DNA of 64,000 nt from Xanthostigma xanthostigma (GCA_963575645.1 OY754466.1:38844001-38908000), one strand, 5' to 3'. Shown: positions 14,313 through 26,585, counted from the first letter of the stretch. The notes: generated by a model from the sequence alone, not told the origin. Made by a program: numbers and translations.

Positions 14313-16045
14313 CGTATGGCAATATTGTTATTGTTATTGAGTTTTGGGGGGTGGCTAAATAGGGGTAAATTTAATCGAAATCGGATGGCATTGATACACA
14401 CTATTATTTGTACTTAGGACAGTATAAATTTCAAATGCCATCTGATTTGAACAATTTTTAGTGTGTTTTTTTTACTTATTGTTAAAAAAAATCGAAAAAA
14501 AAGGGTTTTTCGGCGACATTGAGGGGTTGTTTCTCCGAAACTGCCCATCAGGATCGGATGGCAATTTTTTCCCAAAGTTTGGTGGTGTCAATAAGTATGC
14601 TCACTAATTTATAAATAAACCCCCTTTAAAATTGACAGTCAATTACGAAGCAGCCTGTATTGAAAAATAATTTGTTTTAGTTGGTACACATAATAATTAA
14701 TTATTATTTATTACCTATATAAGCTATGTTTAAAAAAAATCCTAAAATATGTATTTAGGTATTATTTAATTATATAAGAAGTTTTTACCCGAAATAAAGC
14801 GAAAGAAAAATAATTTTCTTTCTACAATTTTTATAGTTTATTTATAAAATATACATAAGAAGACGCACGAACAGTTTTGTTCGTGCGTCTTTTCGTATGA
14901 CCCATAAAAGTAGCCAATTGTTCCATTTCATTATCATTAAGGTTTAAAATTTGTAAAACAGTTGCAATTTGTTTTCTGAGACGGGAAGATGTTAAAGTAC
15001 CCCGATTTTTTTCGTTTTAACGAAACAAAAGGCAATTTATGTATTACAATTTTAATTTATCAATGATGAAATATTAAAAATAACAGTTTTATAGTCTTTC
15101 AAATTTTATTACAAAATGCTTTTAATAACAGCAAAATATTTTTCTGTACTATAAAATGGTTTTTGCATTCACAAAAAAGAGTTTTGCTTGAATGTAGCTT
15201 AAAAATTAAAAAGTTAATTTAACTTACCTTTGTCTTGTATACTAGCAGTTGTCGTGTATTTTTTATTTATAGCCAGATTTACTAACTTTTTCCCACGTGA
15301 TAACATTTTGGAGCAAATTATTTTTCGTCACTATCACAGTTTGAACACTTATTAACTACTAAAAGTGCACGCGTACTGCGTAGCAACGTCACAAGAATTT
15401 GGCAATGCTGCAGGATCTCATTTTATGCTACATACATCGTGATATACATTTCCGGATCTCCACTTGTATACATTTCATAACAGATCTCGTTTTGTTCAAA
15501 TTTTGTCACGAAAAATTTAAACGCTAAATTGTTTCCCCTCTGCGGGGTTATAGATTAAGGACAATAAAAGGAAGCTTTTTGTGAAAAATATACTCCAGAA
15601 AACCTTTTTTTGTGGTGGACCTCGGGTTGTCTATAATTTAGTCGGATCTCCACTTGATACAAAAACATATATATATACATATATATATATATATAAACAT
15701 TTCCAAAAATGGTGCCAAACTTCTTAGAAAGTTATGAAACGTCGAGAAATTTTGGTCCGACCCCTAGGTCCCGCCATCCGACCGACGCCAATAGTGTAAG
15801 TGCCTTATGGCAAATACACTAAAAACTAGCGCTAGAAAACTAGTAGGCAAATCTAGCAAGGAATCTAGCAGCGTTTGTAGCCTCGTGTGCAGCGGTCTTT
15901 AAGCTAGGCCGTACCCACACGAGGCAATGCGAAAGTGATGGGGCGATAAAGACGATATCGGTACCAATAGAGCAGCACACGAGGTAATATTTTTGACATC
16001 AACTCGTGAATTTCAAAGATTTGTTACAAGTCAAAGACGTATAGT
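14313..16045. other. AT-rich flank of the array, no gene
   Basis: No coding sequence is recognised. Immediately after the array a motif close to CGGATGGCA recurs: CGTATGGCA at 14313, TCGGATGGCA at 14381, the inverse TGCCATCTGA at 14436, and ATCGGATGGCA at 14553. This may be the edge of a decayed mobile element that carries the minisatellite. The rest is AT-rich with a TA microsatellite near 15665-15695. Confidence 0.6.
14858..14893. repeat. perfect short hairpin
   Basis: A 13-bp perfect inverted repeat (14860-14872 against 14879-14891, sequence AAGACGCACGAAC) with a 6-nt loop AGTTTT. It is GC-richer than its surroundings. Its role is unknown; it may be part of a mobile-element end. Confidence 0.8.
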
Positions 16046-16830
16046 ATACCCGGGTGCGTAATAGATATATTTTGTGTTATCGGAAAATTCTGCAATATGT
16101 ATTTCGTTTACGGCCCGGTGTCTGAATTAATAGTTTTCAGCAAATTCTACCAGATTTGCTTCTGAACTAATAGCTTTGGGCAAATCCTATCAGATGTCGC
16201 CACATGGTACTAAAACAGTTTTTTTTGTCAAAACACAGTAATTTTGCACAAAATATTTAATAAAAACTGTCCTATAGTCCAAGTTGGACCAAGAAAAAGA
16301 AAGATACATTTATAAAAGTTCATTAAAATCGGTTCAGTGGTTTCGGAGTTTAGCGCGGACGAACATTGTGACACGAGATTTTTATATGGCCATTTTATCA
16401 GAAACATTTACACCCCCTTTTGACCCATTAGAGGTTGAATTTAACAAAACTCTGAAACAAGAGTTTGTTTTTTTTTAAAGGAAAAAAGCGTGTGTTGAAT
16501 TCAATGTCCCTAATTTTAAAGTTTTTTTTAATATAGCTATTTTATCAGAAATCTTTACACCCCTTTTGACCATATTAGGGATTGAATTAAAGAAAACGCT
16601 ATAACAAGGGTTTGTTTATTTTTAATGAAGAGTGCGTATGTTGAATTTTTGTAATAAGAAAACTTTACACCTCCTTTCACCCCCTTAATATGCGAATTTC
16701 AAAAAATCCCTTCTTAGCGAGAAAGGAACCTACTGTTCAAATTTTAAGTGTATAGCTCAAGCGGTTTGACCTGGGCTTTGATGAATCAGTTAGTCAGGAC
16801 AAACAATTTTATATAATATATAGATAGATA
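16046..16830 (+). mobile_element. degenerate retroposon remnant, tail family A
   Basis: The first 350 bp are shared with 43773-44115: a CCCGGGTGCG-like start, ATTCTGCAA, CTACCAGATTTGCTTCTGAACTAATAG as one block, and TATCAGATGTCG. The downstream part holds two to three diverged direct repeats of about 150 bp (TTTTATCAGAAA...TTTACACCCC...TTGAATT at about 16384, 16545 and 16650). It ends with GATGAATCAGTTAGTCAGG and an ATATAGATAGATA tail. This layout resembles the 3' regions of RTE-like retroposons and derived non-autonomous copies in insects. No intact coding region is present; the short ORF at 16284 lies inside the repeat and is not a gene. Confidence 0.6.
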
Positions 16831-17572
16831 ATTAGCATTCCCTATATTGGTAATACAATGTATAGCGATAACAACATCCAATATGCGGAAAAGCACTCGT
16901 CTTTTTATAAATCCCGATAGCATATACTGTGCGATCGGCGAAAGAAGACCGGTGGGGAAAGGGCAAGAAGTCACTGATGTGTTCCCAAATTATCGGAATT
17001 CATAGGCGGCGCATAGCAAGGTATGCAAACAATGTATAGCTTTAAATTTTAAGGCATTATTATGAGACTCTAACTCGCACATTTTAATTACATTCGCTAT
17101 GACCTCCCTAGCGCCACTTCTAACTGTTTTCCCTTTTTACTTTCCATTTTAATGATATTCAGACAACACCCCTCAACTTAGTCCGTGGACGCACGCCTAT
17201 AATGTACTGTCTGGTGTATGATTTTTTTGTACTGTTAGCAAGTGTCGCTGTATAGTCGTACGGCTATGGCAAGAGTACAATTATCGCGATACCACAATTG
17301 TGATACGATTGGTCGACTGGATTCCCTTACCTATTGCATAGAAGCGGTTCCAGGATCATTACCTTTTACTAATATAAAATACATGCGCGTTCTTCTGCAA
17401 TAAGGTCATAGGGCTACATTCCATAGACCGGTCTTCTTTTAAAAATCCTACAGTAGGTATGTGTAGTTTTGAGGGTTATAAAAACGACAATTAATGAGGT
17501 TTATAAATCTTATTATATTGTTGATAAAAATATTTTTTAGATTATTATTTGATTTTAACTGATAAAAAAATT
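16831..17572. other. unassigned sequence
   Basis: No gene, RNA or repeat that I can name. Base composition is somewhat less AT-rich than the flanks. Confidence 0.5.
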
Positions 17573-18530
17573 GGTTGTCTGTAAAGTCGGTTTACGGACG
17601 ATAGTTTTACGTGATAACGTATTCCATAATACATAACCTAAATTTATATAATAATTATAATAATTCGAATCTATGATATTGCATCTTTCGCTTCAAATTT
17701 AGGTAAATTTTATTAAGTAGAATAATAAAACACTATAAAAAGTACACTATTATTATATAAAAAACAACTATGGCATGTATCTCTTTTGCGCATGCGCCGA
17801 TTTTCCCCAAAAAATTTACAAAAATTTCTAGTAAAAATAGATAGAGTAAAAACCGTTTTAAAAACTATATTATTATTATATAAAACATCATTATAAGAGA
17901 TATATTCTTTTACGCATGCGCCGATGTTCCCCAAAAACAATAGGCCACTTCATATTTGCATATCAAACATCCTCCCAAAATTTGGTTTCAATCCGCTTAT
18001 CCTTGGTGTCGGAATGATAAGAAATGTCAAAAGTGACGTTTGCAACTGTCAAAGTATTATGTTCTAATAATAATTAGTTATTCCAATAGTTAACGTAGAA
18101 GGCGTTGCATTTCACAAAATACTAATGTCAAAAAATTGAATTAAACATTAGAAATGCAGCCGTTTTCATGTTAAGACAAGACATACGTTATTTTCTAATT
18201 TCCATGTACGGCAAACAAAGACGACCGACCGCGTCGCGTCATGCATTAGACAACATTGCATTTATACAGCTATTTTTCTATATAAATTTGTATAAAAAAA
18301 CTGTTTAGGCAAATTCTGTTATACGAAATCTATGTTTAAGACTGGTTTCAAACCGATCTGATTTAAATTGAGCGAGAAATTAGCAAAAAGCACGCACAGG
18401 GTCAGGCGGAACGTTACGCGTTAGGAACGTTAGGAACGTTACACTTTTTCGTGCATGCAGTCGGTGTTTTATCAATTTATAAGATTGGTGATTCATCAAT
18501 TTATAAGACGTTATCACGTCAAAAATTTTG
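17573..18530. mobile_element. dispersed DNA-element family, copy 1
   Basis: This region shares several blocks in inverted orientation with 54512-55234. The block containing GTCGGTTTACGGACGATAG (17587) matches 55195-55215. The ATTCGAATCTATGATATTGC block (17663) matches about 54960-54985. The block running from GGTCAGGCGGAACGTTA (18400) to TATAAGACGTTATCACGTC (about 18500-18520) matches 54512-54625 and 55032-55150. These are two diverged copies of one non-autonomous element family. I found no coding potential. Confidence 0.6.
17740..17945. repeat. two-copy tandem repeat, about 128 bp
   Basis: Two diverged direct copies, one around 17747-17815 and the other 17870-17940. Each has ATTATTATATAAAA, then CTTTT(G/A)CGCATGCGCCGAT, then TTCCCCAAAAA. 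They lie inside element copy 1. Confidence 0.7.
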
Positions 18531-18557
18531 TCAAAAACATATTCTACAACTAGAGTA

Positions 18558-18960
18558 AAATGTCATATTTGCACTTCGGGTTGAGTTTGAAGTACAAAAA
18601 AAAAATACCGCATCAGTTTCCGATAGCAAATCTCGAATTGTATCTAGTACAAGGGTGGCGAACCCATGGCACGCGTGCCACAGGGGGCACGCGACAGATT
18701 ATTTTTGGCACGGCATTGATTAAGGTGCAAGTTCGAAATAATTAAAAATATGCTATAGATGCCGAAAACAATTGACTATCACCAGATAACAAATACGAAA
18801 AAGTTTCATGGCGCTCAATGTATTATTAAAATTATTATTTTTATGTTTGATTAATTTTTTTGACAACTAAATTTTTTTGGTTGAAAGGTTTGTCACCCCT
18901 GGTGTAGTATATACATGAATTATTTCACTGTTATCACTTTTGGTGAACGCACTGTATTAT
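18558..18960. mobile_element. fragment of foldback family, split by a hAT-type MITE
   Basis: 18558-18649 matches one arm of the 34605-35253 foldback (CACTTCGGGTTGAGTTTGAA, then GATAGCAAATCTCGA and ATCTAGTA). 18902-18960 continues that family (TTATTTCACTGTTATCAC...GGTGAACGCACTGTA) and also resembles 49015-49075. The intervening 18650-18901 is an insertion, listed separately. Confidence 0.6.
18650..18901. mobile_element. hAT-type MITE
   Basis: The termini are CAAGGGTGGCGAACCC on the left and the inverse of CAGGGGTGACAAACC on the right, typical of hAT-superfamily ends. Flanking 8-bp sequences ATCTAGTA and GTGTAGTA agree at 6 of 8 positions, consistent with an old 8-bp target duplication. It is 252 bp long, non-coding, with a GC-rich left end (CACGCGTGCCA). 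Confidence 0.65.
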
Positions 18961-19299
18961 TTATTTGAAATGACTATGTAACCTTTAATGATAATCTTTT
19001 GAATTAATCATTATTATAATATTTAAATAAATGATTTGTTACTTACATGAATCTCAGTGGTAATCAACATTTTGCATGATGCATGAAATTTTGTCAACTT
19101 AATTTTTAATATATCTGGAATATAACTACCCAATATTTTAGAACGGTCCACTAACTCGTTTGAAAAATTTAAAATTATGTAACTAACATGAGCTCTTATG
19201 GGAAAATCGCGCATTCATAGTTTAATACCGGTAAAACACATAGAAATATCACCGAAAAACATAAAAATTTTTAGAATATGTTAGTTACATATCTAAAAA
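18961..19299. other. unassigned AT-rich sequence
   Basis: Nothing recognisable. The minus-strand 63-residue ORF at 19023-19214 has no features of a real gene. Confidence 0.5.
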
Positions 19300-19307
19300 G
19301 CTCTGTT

Positions 19308-19579
19308 CACGGGCGTACCCTTAGGGGTCAGAGGGGGCAGCTTCCCCCGCTGGTATTTGGGAAACGTCATAAACCATTTAAATTAAATAAATGCATATTT
19401 AATATTTATGTTTATTTATTTGACTACCTATAAAACAGAATCTCCCCCGGGCGTTTCCCCTACACACTACATATATCTAATGTTTCGTGTGAATAGGGCA
19501 AAACAAGCGCGGGGGACCCGGCTTAAAACATTTCTGATTTGCCCCTCTCCCCCTGAACCAAAAGCTGAGTACACCCATA
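19308..19579. mobile_element. hAT-like MITE with 8-bp TSD GCTCTGTT
   Basis: Perfect direct repeats GCTCTGTT lie at 19300-19307 and 19580-19587. The element runs from CACGGGCGTACCC to GGGTGTAC's inverse (GTACACCCATA). Its inside has C-rich and G-rich stretches such as GAGGGGGCAGCTTCCCCC. It is 272 bp and non-coding; the 65-residue ORF at 19408 is inside it. Confidence 0.75.
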
Positions 19580-19587
19580 GCTCTGTT

Positions 19588-21785
19588 CAAAATTTTATCT
19601 ATTGACGCCGTTGAAAATCACGAGAAAAAATTATAGGTACATTGTTGAAAAGTATCAAATAGAGTGTTTTATAAAAAGGTGTGCTCACACTTGACAACAG
19701 CTCACTCATGGAGTAAAGAGTTTATTAACAATTTTGCCGTAACTACGGCTTAGTTTGGACAACTAACCAATGGAATTGAAAGCTTTTATTACTATATTCA
19801 ATTGTGACGCTGTTAGGATTTCCATGCTAGTTACTCACTCATATACGTACACTTGCTGTCTAACAAATTGTACCGAAATAGAAGTTTTGGTACAATTTGT
19901 TGTTGTCGCTATATTACGCGATTATGGATATACATCCTGCAGGATAAAGAACAATAAATAAAATGCATCTCCCACTTTATGTATATACAAGCATTTATTT
20001 TTATAATAATTATTAATTATAACCAATAATAATTAATTAATAATAATATAGCCGTTGGCCTACAACAATTCTATATTTAGTAATCAAAGTTTTTAAAATA
20101 ATAGAAGTAATATTTTTATCGTCACAACAGTGTACAATAGAAAGCAAAATTCAGCTTAACAATACAAATACTTAGGCCTTCTACAAGAAGAAATATAATG
20201 GTAACTGTTTAAATTTTTTTTTGTAATTTCTTTAAAATTATTGTACGCAGGCAGATTTGGGGTTCCCTCTCGGCTTGGTTTAGGTCCATTAAATATTTTA
20301 TTTATACAACTTTCGTCACCATTTTAATGAGAAACTTACAATTTAAACATTTTCATCAAATAATATTTTAACGATAAATAGTATATTTTTGAAACAAATA
20401 AAAATACAATATCTTGAATATACACTGTTTTTAAATTCAAAGTGTCTCATTGAAGTGATGATATTTTGTTTACCGCATAAATCCAACCACTGAAACGACT
20501 GTCAGCTGTTTCAATGAATTGAACCTCATTTGTTTAGTTTCTTGTTACGTAACTCATGTTTGATTGTTGGGAACTCCGAATGTTTCTTATATAAATATTA
20601 AAAGGTTATTCCGTAACTAGAAGCTTTTTTTAAATTCATTTTTCGTATTTATATGTTTCCAATTATAGAATATAAAGCAAGCATTTTCTCAAATAAATAT
20701 TTATGTAAAAGATATGTACGATTTAGTTACCATGTTTAAAGGTAGGTACAAATGTTACAGCGATATATTTATTTAAAATTCTTCTCAAGCAACAGCCAGT
20801 ATCTAAACTAAATACAATAACAACAAAAATTATTATTTTAGTAACGAAGACAATTTACTGAAAGCAAGAATGCAGCTTTTGAAACGCAAACCCAGATAGA
20901 GCGAGAAAATTCGCATTATATATTAAAAAAAAAAAAACCTCTACCCCTTTCAACAACTTTTTGGGAATCTGTCCGAAAATACTGGTCCATCTCTCCCTCC
21001 CCATTGCTGTCCAAAAAACAGAGTAGCTAAAAATAGAACAAAGATAGAAATCAGTGGAAACATAAATGTAGGTAACTAAACAATTTTTAAACTTCCTCCC
21101 AAATTTGTTTTTCTGGTTGTACTACTGGTTAAAAAAAATATTTCTATTCTTTGTAATATGAATATTTTAAATCAGTTTAAAACTTTAATTTAATAAACAT
21201 GTTAATTTTCTTAGCATAAGATTGGTCCGAGTACCTTCATTAAACTACGAAGTAAAATTGGCTGCTACTGAACAAGAATATGAACATACAATAAAAAAAG
21301 ACGTTTTTTTAGCACATTCCCATATAAAATATCTGTTTTTTATGTCTGTATAGCGCGCGAGCGGTAGTACTATAATCGATTTCACACTATATAGTGCGTC
21401 AACTAAATCAAATATGTGCAGTCCTTGTAATATCCAGAAGCGACCTGCCAATTACCCTTTAACACTACATTAGTGACAGAGACAACTATTAAATGCACTA
21501 GTTTGAAATGAAAATCAGCTTTTTATAGGAGGTATGTGCAAAAAATGTAGTATGTATTTTGTTCGTATTGACGCCTCGAGTGATTGTTAAAACTCGTCAA
21601 TCGTTCGTTGTAACACAATGTCACTGCTCGTCAAAATGCCTTCATTTTCGAACAAGATACATAATACCAGTTTATGTATCCAGAATATAATGCATTGTTT
21701 TATGTGTGAATTGTGACATTATGAAAAAGCGAGGTTGGCGAATTTTAACAGTTACACGAGCTATAAAAGCATTACGTTCGTGATA
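19588..21785. other. AT-rich intergenic sequence
   Basis: No gene recognised. A 17-18 bp inverted repeat is visible near 19860-19905 (ACAAATTGTACC... against GGTACAATTTGT). TA-rich microsatellite-like sequence is found near 20000-20050. Confidence 0.5.
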
Positions 21786-22413
21786 TATACAGGGTGTCCC
21801 ATTAAGAATGGGACATAGAACAACCGCAGATTCTCCAATTCAAAATAAAACGATTAAGCGAAATATGCTTAGATAAAATGTTGCTCGTTTCCGAAATACG
21901 GGATGTTGAAGTTGAAAACTGAAAAATTATTAATGTCCATAATTTTTTTAATACACCGTATAATTTTACTCGAGATATTCGCAGTTAAAGATAGATAGAC
22001 ATGTACTTTTTATTTGTATTATTATTAATAATATTCATTTTTACAATTTTGTCTTAAAACCAAACAAAGTAGAAACTAATGTAATGACATTTTTAAAAAT
22101 TTTTTAAAAATTTCATTACATTAGTTTCTACTTTGTTTGGTTTTAAGACAAAATTGTAAAAATGAATATTATTAATAATAATACAAATAAAAAGTACATG
22201 TCTATCTATCTTTAACTGCGAATATCTCGAGTAAAATTATACGGTGTATTAAAAAAATTATGGACATTAATAATTTTTAGTTTTCAACTTCAACATCCCG
22301 TATTTCGGAAACGAGCAACATTTTATCTAAGCATATTTCGCTTAATCGTTTTATTTTGAATTGGAGAATCTGCGGTTGTTCTATGTCCCATTCTTAATGG
22401 GACACCCTGTATA
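21786..22413. mobile_element. 628-bp foldback element with TATACAGGGTG termini
   Basis: The element is a near-perfect palindrome. The left end, TATACAGGGTGTCCCATTAA, is mirrored by the right end, and the arms of about 300 bp stay complementary to the centre near 22100. There is no coding sequence. The TATACAGGGTG start is shared with the foldback at 49156-49729, whose centre encodes a Tc1/mariner-like transposase end, so both probably derive from that transposon group. Confidence 0.9.
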
Positions 22414-22466
22414 CTACATTTTTAACGCATATACCTCCTATAAAATAGCTGAGTTCCACTTTACAA

Positions 22467-23153
22467 CAGTGACGTAACTAGGAGATTTCTGAAAGCGCCC
22501 TGCTATTTTGCACCAGTTTCCATCTTTCATATTTTTGGTAAAAAATGTCACTTGTACGCGTTTTTTAATTGAAATGTTTATTAAATATATTTGCACTGTT
22601 TTCATGCAAATATCGTGCAAATATGTGCACCTCCGACATTTGCACAAAATCAATCAACTATAATAACAATAATTAGTACATTATATACTCAAGCTTCGTG
22701 CGTTTTTTTACGAATTTTGACTTTTTACAGAACAAGTGATAGACAATCGTCTATCCCGAGTCTGAATGAATGAAAACATGATTTTTAATATCGCTGAAGT
22801 CGTGTCTAACCTCTTCGAAAGTCATTTCGTATGTCTTTGACATGAAATGACTTTCGAAAATGGCTTCAGCGAGCATGCAAAGTTAGTTAACGTTCAAATT
22901 AAAGTATGGAACTTCAATTTTTATTTCGGCATCTATTATTAAATTATTTTTCATTTATTATTGTAAATGTTAACTTGTAACAATAACATTGTGCAAGTGA
23001 TATTAATATTTTATTATTGCTTGATTTTCTCGAAACACACGGCAGTCTTTTTTTCGAAAATTTATCGTTTTCATCAAGGGACTTGAGGGCGCCCCTGGCT
23101 GTGGCGCGCCGCCCCGCAACACAGGGCTTGCGGGGGCGTTATTTACCCCACTG
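22467..23153. mobile_element. hAT-like element with 8-bp TSD CTTTACAA
   Basis: Identical 8-bp direct repeats CTTTACAA flank the element (22459-22466 and 23154-23161). The ends are CAGTGACGTAACTAGGAG on the left and the inverse of CAGTGGGGTAAATAACGCC on the right; both start CAGTG, as hAT elements often do. A GC-rich block lies near 23085-23150. A small inverted repeat (CGAAAGTCATTTC...GAAATGACTTTCG) is near 22816-22858. It is 687 bp with no intact transposase. Confidence 0.8.
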
Positions 23154-23418
23154 CTTTACAATAATATTTCTAACAGTTGGTGTCAACGCTGTGTGCGATC
23201 ATATTGTATTTCATTTGTATCGCTTTGCTAAATCTGTTGATCTTATAGAATAGGGTTATTGACAAAATTTCAAAAAGTATTTAAAATTAAAGAATAAAGG
23301 TATATGTACCCGTAAAAAATATTTTTTCTCATAAATATAACAGATTTGACTCATTATTAGTTGTTTTTTATTTTGACTTTAAATTCTGCGCCAAAACGTC
23401 AATTGACCTTGACAGCCA

Positions 23419-23460
23419 TGTTTACTGATTGCCTACGTCACAGTAGGCAATCAGTAAACA
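23419..23460. repeat. 18-bp perfect hairpin
   Basis: TGTTTACTGATTGCCTAC (23419-23436) is mirrored exactly at 23443-23460, with loop GTCACA. Confidence 0.85.
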
Positions 23461-25634
23461 CTAAGCAAGCAAGTACAACGTGACGTATAGCATTATAACC
23501 CACAAAGTGTTGCATTTAATATGATTGACAGAATAGAATGAATACACCAGATAACATACACTGAACAGAGATAACGAATACACATGGCAGTCAGTGGCAC
23601 ACAGCTACCGGCCATATTGACTGATTAATGACGTCACGCGCTGTGATTGGTGTTTGAAATCACGTGACACATAGGTTAAAAATCGTGATTTTATTTATTT
23701 TAATATATTTAACGCACTTATTTAATAAAAATAATAATTCTAAACGATATTTTAGACCATAAACTTCCATTATAACACAGTTTTATATTTAATTTTAATC
23801 ACTGTCAATCACCCTATTGATCGATAACTGAAAGATCACTTTTGGAAATTACTGCAATTGGATTGGCAAGGTCGTTTTTTTTTTGTTTTACTTTTCGGAC
23901 TTTAGGCATAAAAGCAGTTATTTTATAAGTATGTGCAAAATAACATTTTTTAATCACATTATATATACATAATACAAATTCTATACGTACACATGAAGTG
24001 TTATGTCGATGTACAGGTGTTTCATTAATCATGCACTGTGAAAAATACGTCATTAAAATAAAAAGTTAAACTTTCTTTTTAAAATTTCAAAAATTACGAA
24101 TTTTAAAATAAAATTATAATATAATAATGATTAATAAATTGTAATGTTTTGGATTCTAAACTTATTCACCCAGTGCAACATTTTTAAAACAGCCTCTATA
24201 GTCAATATATAAAACTGTAAATTGCATCATTTTTATAAATACGTACAGATAAAATTTTCGATTACTTTTTTTTCAAAAACTAAATAACCAAAAAAATAGT
24301 AACTTTTAATATAAAGTGTAGCAAGTAACTATTATCGAAAAATCAAAAGTTCTTGATTTAATTAAATCAAAATTAATAGAAATTATCTTGGTTTCTTCTA
24401 TTTAATTAATTATCTAAGTATTAAGAAAATAAAAATAAGTTCCTTTTGGTACGGTAGGCTTAATGTGTGCTGTTCGTTAACACTATGCAGTGACGTGCGT
24501 TCTACGTTAGCGAGGGAAATTGAGCAGAATTCGTTATTTTTAGAGACCGCGCACACGTGTCAAACATAAACCTGCACGACCAGCACAGCACAAATCTGCA
24601 ACCAACACGACGTCGCTTAACAACACATACCAGTAAATTTTAGTGCAGATTTTCTTCATGTGCTCTAGACATTTTGCAGTTTTCAAGTAGTTTTATCAAA
24701 GCAAATTAATTAATGAAAACGACACATCACTAACATACTAGATCCATTTGACATGGCTAGACAGAAATTGCAGGCGGATCGACAGACGGTTATTGCTGGC
24801 TGCTGGTTTAATGTGCGCCACTCCGTTAAAATAACATGGGTACCTTCACGAACAAACTTTTTTACTGTGTTGGCTGCTTGACAAATGTGCGAGGTCTTTT
24901 AAACTCGACAAGTAACTATATTCATAGCAATTTTTAAATCTACGAAAAATAGTTCAATTTGGCCTTGACACAACAATGTATCAGAACGTAGTGGTGATGG
25001 GATAACAGCACATGCTTTGGTGTTCCCGTAGTTTCGAGGGATCGTTATCCTACTCAATTTATATTTTGACAAACCTTGTATTACCTACTTTCTATCTTCT
25101 AAATCAAAGAGCTGGCGGGTCCACGTGCTTCGGGGCTCCTTGTTTCCAAAAGCCCCGTTTAGCCAAAACAATTTTTATTTTGATAAACGTATTACTTTCT
25201 ACCTTCTAATTCAAATAGCCGGGGATCCACGATAGTTACTTGCTTGGGGCCTTAATCACTTACTGGTACATAGGTTATGTTGTATCTGATCAGCTGTTCA
25301 TAGATCGCCATATTTTTTTCTGCAGGTGTCAGTGCCCAATAAATGAAGCATAGACGTACGTTATTTGGAATATGAGTACAAATAAGTCTGGTAGTTTAGT
25401 ACTTGCTCGAAATATAAATTATAATTTTCCCCCACTAGCAACGCCACTGTTACTGCATATTTGATGACATCATGACTGTCGGCTATGTAATAATATTATG
25501 TTGACAACAAGTGCATTTATAGATTTATCAAATTACAAATACTTAGCACGGCGGTGTAACTTAATAGCGACAAGGGTTCGGTCAGTTTCGGTGATTGTAC
25601 ATCTACCTATCCTTTACACGTATTACGTATATTA
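23461..25634. other. intergenic sequence with a diverged direct repeat
   Basis: No gene recognised. Two diverged direct copies of about 80-100 bp lie at about 25060-25140 and 25165-25245 (TATTTTGACAAAC...TATTACCTACTTTCT...CTGGCGGG against TATTTTGATAAAC...ATTACTTTCTACC...CCGGGG). Confidence 0.5.
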
Positions 25635-26585
25635 CATGGACATAGGAATATATAGGGACGGAGCATGAACTGAGGTTTTAGACGAGGGGGGTGAAGCCGA
25701 TTTGCGGGACGCGACGAGGTAACGGGTGCCAGCTTTTGATTGGCCGACGCACTGCGTACGCTCAGCGCGGGTAAACATCAAATAGTAAAAGAAGTTTTTT
25801 TTTTTAATTTGTTGTAAACATTCATTAAAATACATTTTTTATTAAAGTAAAGCACCGATGAATGTAGTTATAGTACTGTAACATTAAAAATTTTTATTAA
25901 TTAATATTAGAAAATATGATTTTTAGCATCGAATGCATGGAGCCAAATGGGGAATTTGATTTTTGATAAATAATAATTATTTATAATTATCCTTGTGAAA
26001 AAATGCAGTAATCTTTTTTGTGCGGAATGAAACACAATGAGTACGGTTTGCGCTAAACTTAGTTGTTAAAAAATGTTTTTGAAAAATTATGGTTTATGTT
26101 TCATCAAGTTTGAAAAAGGTTACTAATATTTGTCACAGTGTGATAATGGACCTAACCTTTTGAGAAGTTTGTTTATGGCAGAGGTCTCCAAACTTTTTAA
26201 CATTTGGCAACAATTTAGTTAGGTTTAATCTCAAGTCTCCTTGGTTAACGATGTCCAGTTTGTTTCTTTTTTTGTTAGGAGATTCACTATCGTTGACCCC
26301 CATTTTCATTTCATGGACCCCCAATTTTTTTCCCGCTGACAAGGAGCCCTTGCAAGTTGTCGTCGACCCCTGGGAATCGATATAGACCACTTTGGGAATC
26401 ACTGGTTTATGGCCATGGACATGTTTATGACATGGAATTTGGTGTACTGAGCATGCGCAAACTTATTACGCACGCGCAGAACCATCAGCAAATAGAAAAC
26501 TGGTACCAATTTTACCTCGTCCCCGTCCCTGAGTGGCTTCCCCCCCGCAGCATCATGCTCTGTCCCTATATTCCTATGTCTATGG
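25635..26585. mobile_element. TIR element with ACATAGGAATATA ends
   Basis: The left end around 25640 (ACATAGGAATATATAGGGAC then GGAGCATGA) is mirrored at the right end, finishing at 26579 (ACATAGGAATATAGGGAC then AGAGCATGA on the opposite strand). This gives TIRs of about 35 bp. I could not find a clear target duplication. A hAT MITE is nested inside at 26179-26404. No transposase is recognised. Confidence 0.6.
26179..26404. mobile_element. hAT MITE with perfect TSD GTTTATGG
   Basis: Identical 8-bp repeats GTTTATGG lie at 26171-26178 and 26405-26412. Termini are CAGAGGTCTCCAAACTTTTT on the left and the inverse of CAGTGATTCCCAAAGTGGTC on the right, classic hAT-type ends. It is 226 bp; the 89-residue ORF across it is not a gene. 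Confidence 0.88.

Noticed and set aside
7450..14322. A 2290-codon minus-strand open frame
   Set aside because: It is a translation of the minisatellite. All three minus phases are open because the unit lacks stop triplets on that strand, and no non-repeat domain is attached.
13238..14401. Minus-strand frame starting MCINAIRFRLNLPLFSHPPKLN and entering the array
   Set aside because: The unique part is 30 residues of flank sequence with an N-rich run. It is open only because the array lacks stops.
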